This document shows positions 34,943 to 43,340 of a stretch of DNA of 64,000 bases, in pieces. The notes beneath the pieces are model-generated. The model did no database searches, had not been told where the DNA came from, and saw only the letters and a list, made by a program, of their open reading frames with translations. Made by a program: the position numbers and the translations under genes. Source of the stretch: JAGNKE01 sp965230245. GTDB taxonomy: Bacteria > Pseudomonadota > Alphaproteobacteria > Micavibrionales > Micavibrionaceae. The stretch is from positions 2,232,001 to 2,296,000 of the forward strand of contig OZ246000.1 in the NCBI GenBank assembly GCA_965230245.1, in the 5' to 3' direction. Numbering within the stretch: position 1 is the stretch's first letter; each line of letters opens with the position of its first letter.

Positions 34943-35905
34943 ATGGCATTTTCTTCTGTAATCCGTTCAACAGGCAGCTACCTGCCTGAAAAGATTTTGA
35001 CCAACAAGGAACTGGAGACAATGGTCGAAACCTCCGATGAGTGGATATTCCAGCGTTCGGGGATCAGTGAGAGGCGTATCGCGGACAAAGATGAAACAAC
35101 ATCACAAATGGCAACACAGGCCGCAAAACAGGCCTTGGAGCGTGCAGGAAAAGATGCAAAAGACATCGACGGTATTATTGTCGCCACCACAACCCCGGAT
35201 CAGACGTTCCCGTCCGTAGCTGTGAGTGTCCAGAAGGCACTCGGCGTACCCGTGTGTACCGCATTTGACGTACAAGCTGTCTGTAGCGGCTTTGTCTACG
35301 CCCTTAGCACGGCAGACAATTTTATCAAGGCAGGACAACTCAAAAACGTTTTGGTCATCGGCGCAGAAAAGATGAGTGCAATCCTGAACTGGGAAGACCG
35401 CACCACATGCGTTCTCTTCGGCGACGGCGCTGGAGCGGTTCTGCTGGAAGCAGAAGAGGGCAAAGGGAAGGGGATACTTTCATCGCACCTCTATGCCGAC
35501 GGTAACCTTAAAGACCTCCTTTATACGGACGGTGGCCCGAGTACAACCGGCGAAAGCGGCCATATTGTCATGCACGGGCGCGAAGTCTTCAAATATGCCG
35601 TAAAATTTATGGCGCAAGCCGTAGAGGATGCTTTGAACGAAAACAAGATGAGCGCCGCCGAAATTGACTGGCTCGTCCCGCATCAGGCCAATATCCGCAT
35701 CATCGAAGCCACAGCAAAAAAACTTGGCCTGTCTATGGAAAAGGTCGTCGTAACAGTCGAAAAACACGGCAATACCTCGGCCGCGTCCATTCCGCTTGCA
35801 TTTGATGAAGCCATGAGTTCGGGCAGAATCCAAAAGGGACAGACTGTTTTGTTCGAAGCAATGGGCGGCGGTTTAACATGGGCATCCGCCTTGGCCAGAA
35901 TCTGA
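34943..35905 (+). CDS. fabH: Beta-ketoacyl-ACP synthase III
   Basis: Starts fatty-acid synthesis by condensing acetyl-CoA with malonyl-ACP. The 320-residue thiolase-fold protein has the catalytic triad Cys114 (DVQAVCSGFVYAL), His247 (LVPHQANIRII) and Asn277 (EKHGNTSAASIPLA). It closes with FEAMGGGLTWASALARI, the typical C-terminus. It lies between plsX and ihfA in the conserved order. Confidence 0.96.
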   Translation: MAFSSVIRSTGSYLPEKILTNKELETMVETSDEWIFQRSGISERRIADKDETTSQMATQAAKQALERAGKDAKDIDGIIVATTTPDQTFPSVAVSVQKALGVPVCTAFDVQAVCSGFVYALSTADNFIKAGQLKNVLVIGAEKMSAILNWEDRTTCVLFGDGAGAVLLEAEEGKGKGILSSHLYADGNLKDLLYTDGGPSTTGESGHIVMHGREVFKYAVKFMAQAVEDALNENKMSAAEIDWLVPHQANIRIIEATAKKLGLSMEKVVVTVEKHGNTSAASIPLAFDEAMSSGRIQKGQTVLFEAMGGGLTWASALARI

Positions 35906-36125
35906 TAGTTTTTTAGGTCTGCATAAATCAGAAAAACCTTATAATCAGTAGGAACAACCCCCGTATAGCTGCGTTAGTCAAAATATGAAGCATGTATTTC
36001 AAAATAAAGAAATGCGCTAAACCTATTGAATTGAATCATTTTTTTGTGGTTATCCTGAACCCTAAGATTGACGCAGACGTAACCACGATGTAGTCTTAAA
36101 TTCATATACATACATGGAGCAAACG

Positions 36126-36422
36126 ATGAGTAATCGTACGATAACAAGGGCGGATCTTGCTGAATCCGTTTATCAGGAAGTCGGTCTTTCCCGCAATGAA
36201 TCCGCAGATTTGGTCGAAAGCGTACTGGATGAGGTGTCAAAAACCCTTATTTCCGGCGAAAATGTCAAAATTTCCTCCTTTGGCAGCTTCACAATCCGCG
36301 AAAAGGGCGAACGCATCGGCCGTAACCCGAAAACAGGCGTAGAAGTGCCAATTTCCCCGAGAAAGGTTCTGGTTTTCCGCGCATCTCACGTCTTGAAAGA
36401 CAAGATTAACGAACAAACATAA
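36126..36422 (+). CDS. ihfA: Integration host factor subunit alpha
   Basis: Sequence-guided DNA-bending protein of the HU/IHF family. The 98-residue product from the ATG at 36126 is chosen because GGAG (36116-36119) sits six bases before it. An ATG at 36114 lacks a site. Features are TRADLAESVYQEVGLSRNES, VKISSFGSFTIREKGERIGRNPKTG (the DNA arm with its Pro-free turn) and ISPRKVLVFRASHVLKDKIN. The 210-base spacer after fabH probably holds its promoter. Confidence 0.94.
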   Translation: MSNRTITRADLAESVYQEVGLSRNESADLVESVLDEVSKTLISGENVKISSFGSFTIREKGERIGRNPKTGVEVPISPRKVLVFRASHVLKDKINEQT

Positions 36423-36465
36423 GCGCAGGTTCTAAAGTCACAATTCATTTTTACAAAGGCACATT

Positions 36466-37077
36466 ATGAGTTCATCACCGTCAAGAGCATCAGAAACACA
36501 AACATCCGACGATCAAAACGCTGCGGGTCAGACATCTGACAAATCCGTCGGCGGACAGAATGCAAGCAAGCAGGCTGAGAAGGCCTCACGCAGCCGCAAA
36601 TCCGGCCCGCGTAAGTCTTCCGGTGCATTCCGAACGATTAGTGAGGTGGCTGATGAACTCGACGTACAGCAGCACGTCTTGCGCTTCTGGGAAACCAAAT
36701 TCTCTCATGTCCGTCCGCTGAAACGTGGGGGCGGGCGTCGTTACTACCGTCCCGAGGACGTAGACTTGCTCAAGCGCATCCACCATCTCCTCTACGTCGA
36801 GGGATATACGATCAAGGGCGTGCAAAAGCTTCTGCGCGAAGTCGGCAAAAATCAGGTGCTAAAAGGGGCGGGCACAAACGAAGCCATCATTCGCCACCAA
36901 CCCGCCGAAGACCAGCAGGCCGCAGCTGCCGAAGCGATGCAGAACCAGCAAAAGCAACAGGCTTTTCGTCACCCGCCGGCGGCAAACCAAGGGCTGACAG
37001 ACGGGCAGAGAAATATTCTCGAAACAATGCTCGACGAATTAAAAGAGCTCCGCAACATCATCAAGCCCAAAAAGTAA
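36466..37077 (+). CDS. MerR-family transcriptional regulator
   Basis: A 203-residue protein with a Ser/Ala/Lys-rich N-terminal tail (1-55), then a MerR helix-turn-helix (about 58-125, FRTISEVADELDVQQHVLRFWETKFSHVRPL and GGRRYYRPEDVDLLKRIHHLLY). A Gln-rich linker and a C-terminal helix (LDELKELRNII) follow. It lacks effector-binding Cys, so it is not a metal sensor of the classical type. It has a fixed place after ihfA and before tRNA-Pro in alphaproteobacteria. Its target is unknown. Confidence 0.9.
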   Translation: MSSSPSRASETQTSDDQNAAGQTSDKSVGGQNASKQAEKASRSRKSGPRKSSGAFRTISEVADELDVQQHVLRFWETKFSHVRPLKRGGGRRYYRPEDVDLLKRIHHLLYVEGYTIKGVQKLLREVGKNQVLKGAGTNEAIIRHQPAEDQQAAAAEAMQNQQKQQAFRHPPAANQGLTDGQRNILETMLDELKELRNIIKPKK

Positions 37078-37152
37078 CCGATATCTTTTGCGGTTTTGAT
37101 ATTTGATTTCAGCCTTGAAATAGAGTAAACCCAACAGGTATTTTTTAAAGGA

Positions 37153-37229
37153 CGGAACGTGGCGCAGCCTGGTAGCGCACTTGCATGGGGTGCAAGGGGT
37201 CGGAGGTTCAAATCCTCTCGTTCCGACCA
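37153..37229 (+). tRNA. tRNA-Pro (anticodon GGG)
   Basis: A full cloverleaf can be drawn. Acceptor stem CGGAACG pairs with CGTTCCG. The D arm is GCGC-GCGC, and the anticodon arm is CTTGC-ATGGGGT-GCAAG with anticodon GGG. The T arm is GGAGG-TTCAAAT-CCTCT with its usual TTC. Discriminator A is followed by an encoded CCA (37227-37229). It is 77 bases long and reads CCC and CCU codons. Confidence 0.97.
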
Positions 37230-37443
37230 TTCACCCGTGCTTCAAAGCATTAGCAAGAACTAACTTTCCCATTGCTACCCGTTTCTCCCATAGATTACCT
37301 CGCAGGGTCTACAAATTGATAATTACGGTGTATTTTCTCGTTATCCCTTTGGTGGAGAGCGAAAAACACATGTTATATGTTAACATTTTTCAGGCCTGCC
37401 GGAGTTTGATATAATGAAACTGTCTAAATTAAGAGGTAGTGCA

Positions 37444-37620
37444 ATGAACCAAACCGTTGAACAAAAATGTGATTGTGCTGATTGTGTGTGTATCGTAACA
37501 CTCGAAAACGCAGTTAAAGCTGACAATCATGTCTACTGTAGCGAAGCCTGCTCAAACGGCCATCTTGATGGTAAAGGCTGCGGCCATAATTGCGGTTGTG
37601 AAGGCAGCACCAAGCATTAA
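37444..37620 (+). CDS. Bacterial metallothionein (SmtA/BmtA family)
   Basis: A 58-residue protein with nine Cys and several His. The pattern closely follows the cyanobacterial SmtA type: KCDCADCVCIV, then HVYCSEACSNGH, then GKGCGHNCGCEG. Such proteins bind zinc, and also cadmium or copper, in a four-metal cluster. The ATG at 37444 is chosen over one at 37414 because AGAGGT precedes it and the family starts there. No SmtB-type repressor lies beside it. It is about 210 bases after tRNA-Pro. Confidence 0.9.
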   Translation: MNQTVEQKCDCADCVCIVTLENAVKADNHVYCSEACSNGHLDGKGCGHNCGCEGSTKH

Positions 37621-37847
37621 AGCGACAATGCCCAATAGTTTTCAATAAACTCTTCCTGCACACAAATAATAATCCTATGTGCGGATCTTATGTCTTGGGC
37701 ATTCGCTTTTACTGCTCGCTATAAATAGGTTCCAATCATTTTTTATTTCCTGACTCCTATCATTTCTTTTAGCATCATGAGGGCATGGCCTAATTAAAAA
37801 CTGCGGCCTGCTGACGCAAACCCGCGCTCTCGATCTGAAGGTAAAAA

Positions 37848-38126
37848 ATGAAAAAGAAATATGGAATCTTATTGACATGTGAAGTTGATGATAACGGGGA
37901 TGTGACAATAACCTATGACGATATGCTCTGTGTTAAGGATCATATATGGACATATCAAGGTGTCATAACGAGCTTTGAGATCACGAAAGAAAAACTCAAC
38001 GAAAGGCCGGACTATGGCCTGAAAGATGATGTACGTGAAAGAGGAAAAATACCCTTAACATTTGGAATGGGGTCTCATTTATTATCGTTGATACAATCAC
38101 GATTAATGCACTTTTCGCCTGATTAA
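37848..38126 (+). CDS. Small protein of unknown function
   Basis: A 92-residue product with a GAAGGT-like site nine bases before the ATG. The N-terminal half is strand-like (KYGILLTCEVDDNGDVTITYDD) and the C-terminal half ends with a short helix. No family is recognised. The gene is AT-rich compared with the neighbouring DUF817 gene and stands alone with about 230 bases of upstream spacer. It could be a recent arrival; coding status is likely but not certain. Confidence 0.5.
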   Translation: MKKKYGILLTCEVDDNGDVTITYDDMLCVKDHIWTYQGVITSFEITKEKLNERPDYGLKDDVRERGKIPLTFGMGSHLLSLIQSRLMHFSPD

Positions 38127-38192
38127 ACCTTTATGTGTCTTGAATTTTTGCCTTAAAGTATAAATGAAACAGACCAATAAATTCTTCCGGGC

Positions 38193-39032
38193 ATGATCAA
38201 CAAAATTACAGCCTTCCCACCCATCGCAAAACGCCCGAAACTTGCCTTCTTCCTGCAGGAATTTTTGTATTTCGGCTTGAAACAGGCCTGGGCGTGTCTG
38301 TTCGGCGGGTTAATGCTCTTCGGCATTATCGCCACACATTTTCTCTGGCCCGAAAATGTCCCGCTCGCACGCTATGATTTCCTGTTCTTCTACGCCATAG
38401 CAATTCAGGCAGTTTTTATAGCCTTCAAGCTCGAAAGTTGGGAGGAAATGCGCGTCATTTTCATTTTCCACATCGTCGGCACGGTGATGGAGCTGTTCAA
38501 AACACATGTAGGATCGTGGGAATACCCCGAGGAAAACCTGATCCGTATCGCCGGCGTGCCGTTATTCTCCGGTTTCATGTATTCCGCAGTCGGCAGTTAC
38601 ATCGCCCGCGTCTGGCGCATCTTTGAATTCAAATTCACCGATTACCCCTCTAAGGGCGCAACGGCAGTCTTATGCATATTTATTTATATAAATTTTTTCA
38701 CGCATCACTACTTCTATGATATCCGTGTACCACTGATGGTCATAACCGTGATGCTATACGGGCGCACATGGATTTATTTCCAGCCCCACGAGACCTATCA
38801 TAAAATGCCGCTCTTACTCGGTTTCTTCCTCGTTTCCTTTTTTATCTGGATTGCCGAGAATACAGGCACATTCGCGTCCGCCTGGCGCTATCCGGAACAG
38901 GCCGAGACTTGGACGATCGTCTCGCCGCACAAAATGGGCGCGTGGTTCCTGCTGATGATCATCAGTTTCGTATTGGTGACCTTTATCAAAAACCGAAAAG
39001 AAGATTACTACAAATTATCTAGCTGGGGATAG
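38193..39032 (+). CDS. DUF817 family membrane protein
   Basis: A 279-residue integral membrane protein with about eight helices. Conserved family positions include FLYFGLKQAWACLFGG, FIFHIVGTVMELFKTHVGSWEYPEE, PLFSGFMYSAVGSYIARVWR, and YGRTWIYFQ with WIAENTGTFASAWRYP in the second half. The acidic and aromatic residues inside helices suggest an enzyme or transporter, but no function is known. The 3' end overlaps the convergent paralogue gene by 14 bp. Confidence 0.85.
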   Translation: MINKITAFPPIAKRPKLAFFLQEFLYFGLKQAWACLFGGLMLFGIIATHFLWPENVPLARYDFLFFYAIAIQAVFIAFKLESWEEMRVIFIFHIVGTVMELFKTHVGSWEYPEENLIRIAGVPLFSGFMYSAVGSYIARVWRIFEFKFTDYPSKGATAVLCIFIYINFFTHHYFYDIRVPLMVITVMLYGRTWIYFQPHETYHKMPLLLGFFLVSFFIWIAENTGTFASAWRYPEQAETWTIVSPHKMGAWFLLMIISFVLVTFIKNRKEDYYKLSSWG

Positions 39033-39936
39033 CGTCCATAGTCACAGCAGGAGCAGGGCGTGCATACATGGCCTCGTAAAGCGCACGTACTTTGACCGCA
39101 CCCATGGCCTCCTCGACCATATCTGAATTCAAAGTGCCGCCGTTCTCTGATCTGGCGTCAAAAATGCGCTGCTGTAGTACATGTGCAGCCGGCAAAATAC
39201 GATCATAAACGGTATCAATAACCTCATCAGTAGGGCGCACAAAACGCTGAAAATCCGAAACGCCCTCAATATCATCTGGCAAAAACAGATCATCTTCAGA
39301 TTTACAGAAAAAACGAACGCCGTTTTCGGGTATGGTTAAAACCCAATTCTGCCCGACGTCATTGGCCTCCAGCATAAGCCCATGTTCGCGTGCTAAATTT
39401 CTGAAAGCATCATCATCGTGGCCGACAGCTTCTCTTAAGGATTCATAAGACTTTCCGGTTTTCTGCTCCAAGATCCAACCAAGTGTTCTATTAAGATTTT
39501 CAACGGGCATGGCATCTTGATAAGTCTTGAGAACTTTTTCATGAAAATCTTTACGATCATCATACAAGGTCTTAGAGCGTCCAATCAGTGTTGGCAGTAA
39601 AATGTTTTCGATCCTGAAATTATAGATTTCAGACTCATAAGACCCCTGATGAGCGTAGTGATGGCCTTTGACAGGTTCGGCAAATGCAAGCCCCAATAAA
39701 ACATGTCCGGCTTCGTGGTCAAACCCTTCGCGTTCCGTAAAGCCCCAGACCTCGTCGATATGATAATCGACAGCTTCAGCCAGAGTCATGTCCTCACCAA
39801 TCATCGTCTCAATTTCGGGTGACAATTTGCCGCTGGAAACGCGCGTGGAACTGTGTTCCAACGAATCAGGAGAATCTTGGCCGGTCTGCTGAAACGCAAC
39901 GCCTAAAAGTCCTCTTAATCTTTGTATAATATCCAT
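39019..39936 (-). CDS. Tandem paralogue C: protein with HEAGH motif, unknown family
   Basis: A 305-residue product from the ATG at 39936, chosen over an upstream TTG at 39969. Blocks shared with the two genes upstream are GEDMTLAEAV (47-56), DHEAGHVLLGLA (73-84, HExxH with His74 and His78) and HQGSYESEIY (96-105). Further blocks are ENLNRTLGWILEQ (146-158), LPDDIEGVSDFQRFVRP (219-235) and a C-terminal helix with VKVRALYEAMY. The HExxH plus a Glu 23 residues later could bind zinc. No signal peptide or membrane segment is clear. It is the last of three genes transcribed together, and its family is not recognised. Confidence 0.75.
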   Translation of the reverse strand: MDIIQRLRGLLGVAFQQTGQDSPDSLEHSSTRVSSGKLSPEIETMIGEDMTLAEAVDYHIDEVWGFTEREGFDHEAGHVLLGLAFAEPVKGHHYAHQGSYESEIYNFRIENILLPTLIGRSKTLYDDRKDFHEKVLKTYQDAMPVENLNRTLGWILEQKTGKSYESLREAVGHDDDAFRNLAREHGLMLEANDVGQNWVLTIPENGVRFFCKSEDDLFLPDDIEGVSDFQRFVRPTDEVIDTVYDRILPAAHVLQQRIFDARSENGGTLNSDMVEEAMGAVKVRALYEAMYARPAPAVTMDAIPS

Positions 39937-39947
39937 GTGCCGAATTC

Positions 39948-40862
39948 TTAAGTCTCGTAATGATCCCAATCATCGCCGTCGCGCTTTCTTTCCCGTTCGA
40001 GATTAGAAAGCCCCGGACGATAGCCGTTGACCATTTCTTGATACAACTCACGCACTTTAATTTGGCCGAGTTCACGGCTGAGACGACTGCTCATACCCGC
40101 CGTCTTCCCGTGGCGTTCGACATAGTCCTCAATGCGTTCGGTAAGAGCCGCAAGCCCAGGGCGTATGCGCTCGTACATAGCCGAAACTTCCTCTTCGCTC
40201 GGGCGGTTAAAACGAATGAAGTCCTGAACGCTTTCAATATCATCCGGCATGTAGTTCTTACGGTCATCAATATACCAGAACCGCTCGTCCATATCGGGAA
40301 TATCGACCCCCCAGGTTCCGTCCCGACGTGTGACCTCAATGCCATGTTCCGCCGCCAATTGCTGGAGTGAGGACGTTTTGTGTCCGTTCTGGGCAAAAAT
40401 ATCTTCCGCATCCGATACACCTTGCTGTTCAAGCGCCCAAATCATAGTACGATTCAGATTTTCTTCATCGCCGTAAATATCAAAATTATCCTGCACACGG
40501 CTTAAGAAATCAGTACGCATGTCCTTATGCGTTTTGCGGTTGCCGCTCCCCGCATCCAGAATGGCCATTTCGCTTGCAACGGTATAAATCTCCGCCTCAT
40601 AAGTGCCCTGATAAGGATAATCACCATCACCATCCAGCCCCGTACTGAGGCCCATAATCAAATGGCTCGCATCATGTTCCAATTGAAAGTCAGGTGGCAG
40701 ACCCCAAACATCCAGATGGAATTTGGCAGCTTCGTCCAGCGTCATATCCTGTTCAAGCATATAGGCAAACTCGTCAAGCTCGACCGGAACCTCATCTACT
40801 GACATACCGGAAAATTCGCGGCCCAAATCATGTGGTGTTTGATCATTCGGCGTATCAGGCAT
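39948..40862 (-). CDS. Tandem paralogue B: protein with HDASH motif, unknown family
   Basis: A 304-residue product. The ATG at 40862 is chosen because GAGG lies five bases before it; the frame is open to a GTG at 40895. It shares EQDMTLDEAAKFHLDVWGL (38-56), EHDASHLIMGLS (62-73, His63 and His67), YQGTYEAEIY (84-93), ENLNRTMIWALEQ (134-146) and MPDDIESVQDFIRFNRP (205-221). The Glu of HExxH is Asp here and the Gly is Ser, giving HDxxH. The start overlaps the stop of paralogue A by 8 bp, so they are translationally coupled; the next gene follows 11 bp later. Confidence 0.75.
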   Translation of the reverse strand: MPDTPNDQTPHDLGREFSGMSVDEVPVELDEFAYMLEQDMTLDEAAKFHLDVWGLPPDFQLEHDASHLIMGLSTGLDGDGDYPYQGTYEAEIYTVASEMAILDAGSGNRKTHKDMRTDFLSRVQDNFDIYGDEENLNRTMIWALEQQGVSDAEDIFAQNGHKTSSLQQLAAEHGIEVTRRDGTWGVDIPDMDERFWYIDDRKNYMPDDIESVQDFIRFNRPSEEEVSAMYERIRPGLAALTERIEDYVERHGKTAGMSSRLSRELGQIKVRELYQEMVNGYRPGLSNLERERKRDGDDWDHYET

Positions 40863-41742
40863 GATAACCTCGCTGATCAAGATCGCTTTCCACACTCAAC
40901 GCCAGCGCCCGTGGTGAATGCATAGCGTCCACTAACGCGCTAATACGAATATGTCCGATAGCATCATGCATGGCGTCCATGATAGGCGTATCACCATGCG
41001 TCTGCTGAGCATGTATGATGTTTTCACCGATCAGATGCAGCGCAGGGGCAATACGGTCATAGATGGCGGCAATACGATTGCGATCTGGTTTCAAAAAAGG
41101 CTGAAATCCCGTGCCTCCCTCAATTTCATCCGGCAAATAACGCACATCATCAGCCATAAAGAAAAAAGGCTCATCCAGTCCGGGAACACGAATGTTCCAT
41201 TGTTGAAGATACGCGTTTTCATCAACGCCAATCCCAGCATTCATGGCGGCGCGCTTCAAGGTGTCATCGTCATAGTTAGTAGCGTAGCGCACACGTTCGG
41301 GATCATCACCGCCAACATAATTCATCGCCCAAAGCAACGTTCGGTTCAAATTGCCCTGATAGGCGCTATCCTGATACTCGCTTATCACACCATCTACAAA
41401 TACGTCTTTATCCAGAGGAGGAGAATGATGATCAACCTGCATCGTCTGACGGATATACTCCTCGATTGTAAAAACAATATTTTCGGCCTCAAAATCGCCT
41501 TGATAAGGCAACCCCTCTGAGGCTTCGGGATACAGGGTCGCAAGCGCAAGAACAATGTGGCCAGCTTCATGTTCGATATCATCTTCGCCGGGCAAGTTCC
41601 AATTCCTGATCATTAGGGCAGCGGCTTCACGTACCGTCATATCCTGTTCAAGCATAGCGGATATTTCGCCGTCTCGACCGAGCGGCGTGCCAGAATTCTC
41701 CTTTACGGCGGTAAAACCGGAACGTAGAGTATCACCATTCAT
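40855..41742 (-). CDS. Tandem paralogue A: protein with HEAGH motif, unknown family
   Basis: A 295-residue product from the ATG at 41742 (an upstream TTG at 41802 is less likely). It is the first gene of the three. Shared blocks are EQDMTVREAAALMIRNWNL (32-50), EHEAGHIVLALA (57-68, His58, Glu59, His62), YQGDFEAENI (80-89), GNLNRTLLWAM (130-140), and LPDEIEGGTGFQPFLKP in the middle of the C-terminal half. The spacing from the second His to the Glu of (Y/F)E(A/S)E is 23, as in paralogue C. It is divergent from cutA, with only about 98 bases for both promoters. Confidence 0.75.
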   Translation of the reverse strand: MNGDTLRSGFTAVKENSGTPLGRDGEISAMLEQDMTVREAAALMIRNWNLPGEDDIEHEAGHIVLALATLYPEASEGLPYQGDFEAENIVFTIEEYIRQTMQVDHHSPPLDKDVFVDGVISEYQDSAYQGNLNRTLLWAMNYVGGDDPERVRYATNYDDDTLKRAAMNAGIGVDENAYLQQWNIRVPGLDEPFFFMADDVRYLPDEIEGGTGFQPFLKPDRNRIAAIYDRIAPALHLIGENIIHAQQTHGDTPIMDAMHDAIGHIRISALVDAMHSPRALALSVESDLDQRGYHA

Positions 41743-41840
41743 GTTTTTATAACCCGCATTTAATTGCGCAATTATTTTGAAGAATTTCACATAAAGTGTC
41801 AATTTTCTATGTATCTATCATCTAACAAGGTAATGACGCT

Positions 41841-42161
41841 ATGACCAAACTGATCGTCTACGTTACGTTTGAAAAGGAAGAGCAGGCACAGAAAATTGCT
41901 AAGACGTTGATTCAGAAGCGTTTAGCGGCCTGTGCAAATATCTTTCGCCCGCACCAATCAATATATTGGTGGGAAGGAAAAGCCGAAACCTCTGTCGAAT
42001 CTGCGGCTATTTTTAAAACCACAGAACAGAATTACGACAAACTCGAAGCCGCCATTAAAGAGCTGCACCCCTATGATGTGCCGTGCATTGTTGCCTGGCC
42101 GATCGAAAAGGGACATCTGCCGTTCCTGAAATGGATAGAAGATGAAACAAAACAGAAATAG
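41841..42161 (+). CDS. cutA: Divalent-cation tolerance protein CutA
   Basis: A 106-residue trimeric ferredoxin-like protein. Family blocks are TKLIVYVTFEKEEQAQKIAKTLIQKRLAACANI, IYWWEGKAETSVESAAIFKTT, and LHPYDVPCIVAWPIEKGHLPFLKWI at the end. CutA was linked to copper tolerance, and its exact function remains unclear. It sits between the minus-strand paralogue trio and the rplM operon and ends about 125 bases before rplM. Confidence 0.95.
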   Translation: MTKLIVYVTFEKEEQAQKIAKTLIQKRLAACANIFRPHQSIYWWEGKAETSVESAAIFKTTEQNYDKLEAAIKELHPYDVPCIVAWPIEKGHLPFLKWIEDETKQK

Positions 42162-42212
42162 AGGTATTATATTACCTCAAACCTAAAAGTCTGTTTTTGT
42201 TATTAAATTTTA

Positions 42213-42241
42213 TTGACAATGCCGTGAATATGACGCATAAA
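42213..42241 (+). promoter_or_regulatory. Probable sigma-70 promoter of rplM-rpsI
   Basis: TTGACA (42213-42218) is a perfect -35. After 17 bases, CATAAA (42236-42241) gives four of six for the -10. It is 47 bases before the rplM start, in the cutA-rplM spacer, the best promoter match in this window. Confidence 0.65.
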
Positions 42242-42287
42242 GCTGCAACTTCTGTGAAACCAATAAGAATTGAAGAAAGAGCGTCTC

Positions 42288-42752
42288 ATGAAGACATATT
42301 CGGCAAAACCCGCAGATATCGAAAAGAAATGGATTATCGTTGATGCGGAAGACATTATTCTGGGCCGTCTGGCAAGTATCGTAGCATTACGCTTGCGCGG
42401 CAAACACAAACCTACTTTTACGCCTAACATGGACTGTGGCGATAACGTAATTGTTATCAACGCCGATAAGGTGCGCCTGACCGGTAAAAAACGTGATCAG
42501 GACATTTTCTACTGGCACACAGGCTACCCCGGCGGTATCAAGCAACGCACAAAAGGCCAGATCCTTGATGGTGACCACCCTCAGCGCGTCGTAGAAAAAG
42601 CAGTTGAGCGTATGCTTCCAAAAGGACCTTTGGGCCGCAAGATTTTCAGCAACCTGCGCGTTTACGCCGGTGCAGAACATCCGCATGAGGCACAAAGCCC
42701 TGAGGTTCTGGATGTTGCATCCATGAACGACAAAAACAAACGCACAGCATAA
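42288..42752 (+). CDS. rplM: 50S ribosomal protein L13
   Basis: A 154-residue uL13. It begins MKTYSAKPADIEKKW, which is the usual alphaproteobacterial N-terminus, so the ATG at 42288 is preferred over a TTG at 42270. Core blocks are IIVDAEDIILGRLASIVALRLRGKHK, KVRLTGKKRDQDIFYWHTGYPGGIKQ and GRKIFSNLRVYAGAEHPHEAQSPEVL. It is co-transcribed with rpsI, 16 bp downstream. Confidence 0.97.
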   Translation: MKTYSAKPADIEKKWIIVDAEDIILGRLASIVALRLRGKHKPTFTPNMDCGDNVIVINADKVRLTGKKRDQDIFYWHTGYPGGIKQRTKGQILDGDHPQRVVEKAVERMLPKGPLGRKIFSNLRVYAGAEHPHEAQSPEVLDVASMNDKNKRTA

Positions 42753-42768
42753 TTGGGACGAAAGAAAA

Positions 42769-43299
42769 ATGACTGAGAAAAAAGAAGAAGCAATCAAGGA
42801 CCTGAAGGATATCGGAGGAGCAGTTTCCGAAACCAAACAGGCAGATGCAAAAAATGAAAGTTCAGCAGACGTGTCCGAACCTGCTGAAAAGAAAGAGCCG
42901 AAGCTCGACAAGCTGGGGCGCTCCTACGCAACAGGCCGTCGTAAAGAATCCGTGGCACGTGTATGGCTGAAATCCGGTAGCGGTAAGGTCATCGTAAACG
43001 GTAAAGACCAGACGGAATACTTCACACGTCACACACACCGCCTGATCCTGAACCAGCCGTTTCTGGTTGTTGATCGCGTTGGCCGTTTCGATGTGATGTG
43101 CACGGTCAAGGGCGGCGGTATGTCCGGTCAGGCCGGTGCGGTTCGTCACGGTATTTCCCGCGCACTCGAAAACTTCGACCCTGAACTGCGCCCCGCGCTG
43201 AAGAAGGCCGGTATGATGACACGTGATGCACGTATCGTCGAACGTAAGAAGGTCGGTAAGCACAAGGCGCGTCGTACGAAGCAGTGGGCAAAGCGTTAA
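42769..43299 (+). CDS. rpsI: 30S ribosomal protein S9 with N-terminal extension
   Basis: A 176-residue uS9. The conserved core starts near residue 51 (GRSYATGRRKESVARVWLKSGSG) and includes NGKDQTEYFTRHTHRLI, GGGMSGQAGAVRHGISRAL and RPALKKAGMMTRDARIVERKKVGKHKARRTKQWAKR. The C-terminal basic tail reaches the decoding site. The N-terminal ~50 residues are acidic and Lys/Glu-rich and absent from the E. coli protein, but similar extensions occur in alphaproteobacteria. The gene is followed by a strong terminator. Confidence 0.96.
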   Translation: MTEKKEEAIKDLKDIGGAVSETKQADAKNESSADVSEPAEKKEPKLDKLGRSYATGRRKESVARVWLKSGSGKVIVNGKDQTEYFTRHTHRLILNQPFLVVDRVGRFDVMCTVKGGGMSGQAGAVRHGISRALENFDPELRPALKKAGMMTRDARIVERKKVGKHKARRTKQWAKR

Positions 43300-43340
43300 T
43301 CGCAAAGCTACGGCTTACGCATTACATTACAGGTTTTACA

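Noticed and set aside
37039..37230. Minus-strand open frame starting MVGTRGFEPPTPCTPC across tRNA-Pro
   Set aside because: This is the well-known false protein produced by reading the antisense of tRNA-Pro; the cloverleaf explains the sequence.
37153..37300. Genomic island attachment site at tRNA-Pro
   Set aside because: No integrase and no second copy of the tRNA 3' end were found in the window.
40951..41520. 189-residue plus-strand frame opposite paralogue A
   Set aside because: No domain, and the minus-strand frame carries blocks conserved in the two sister genes.
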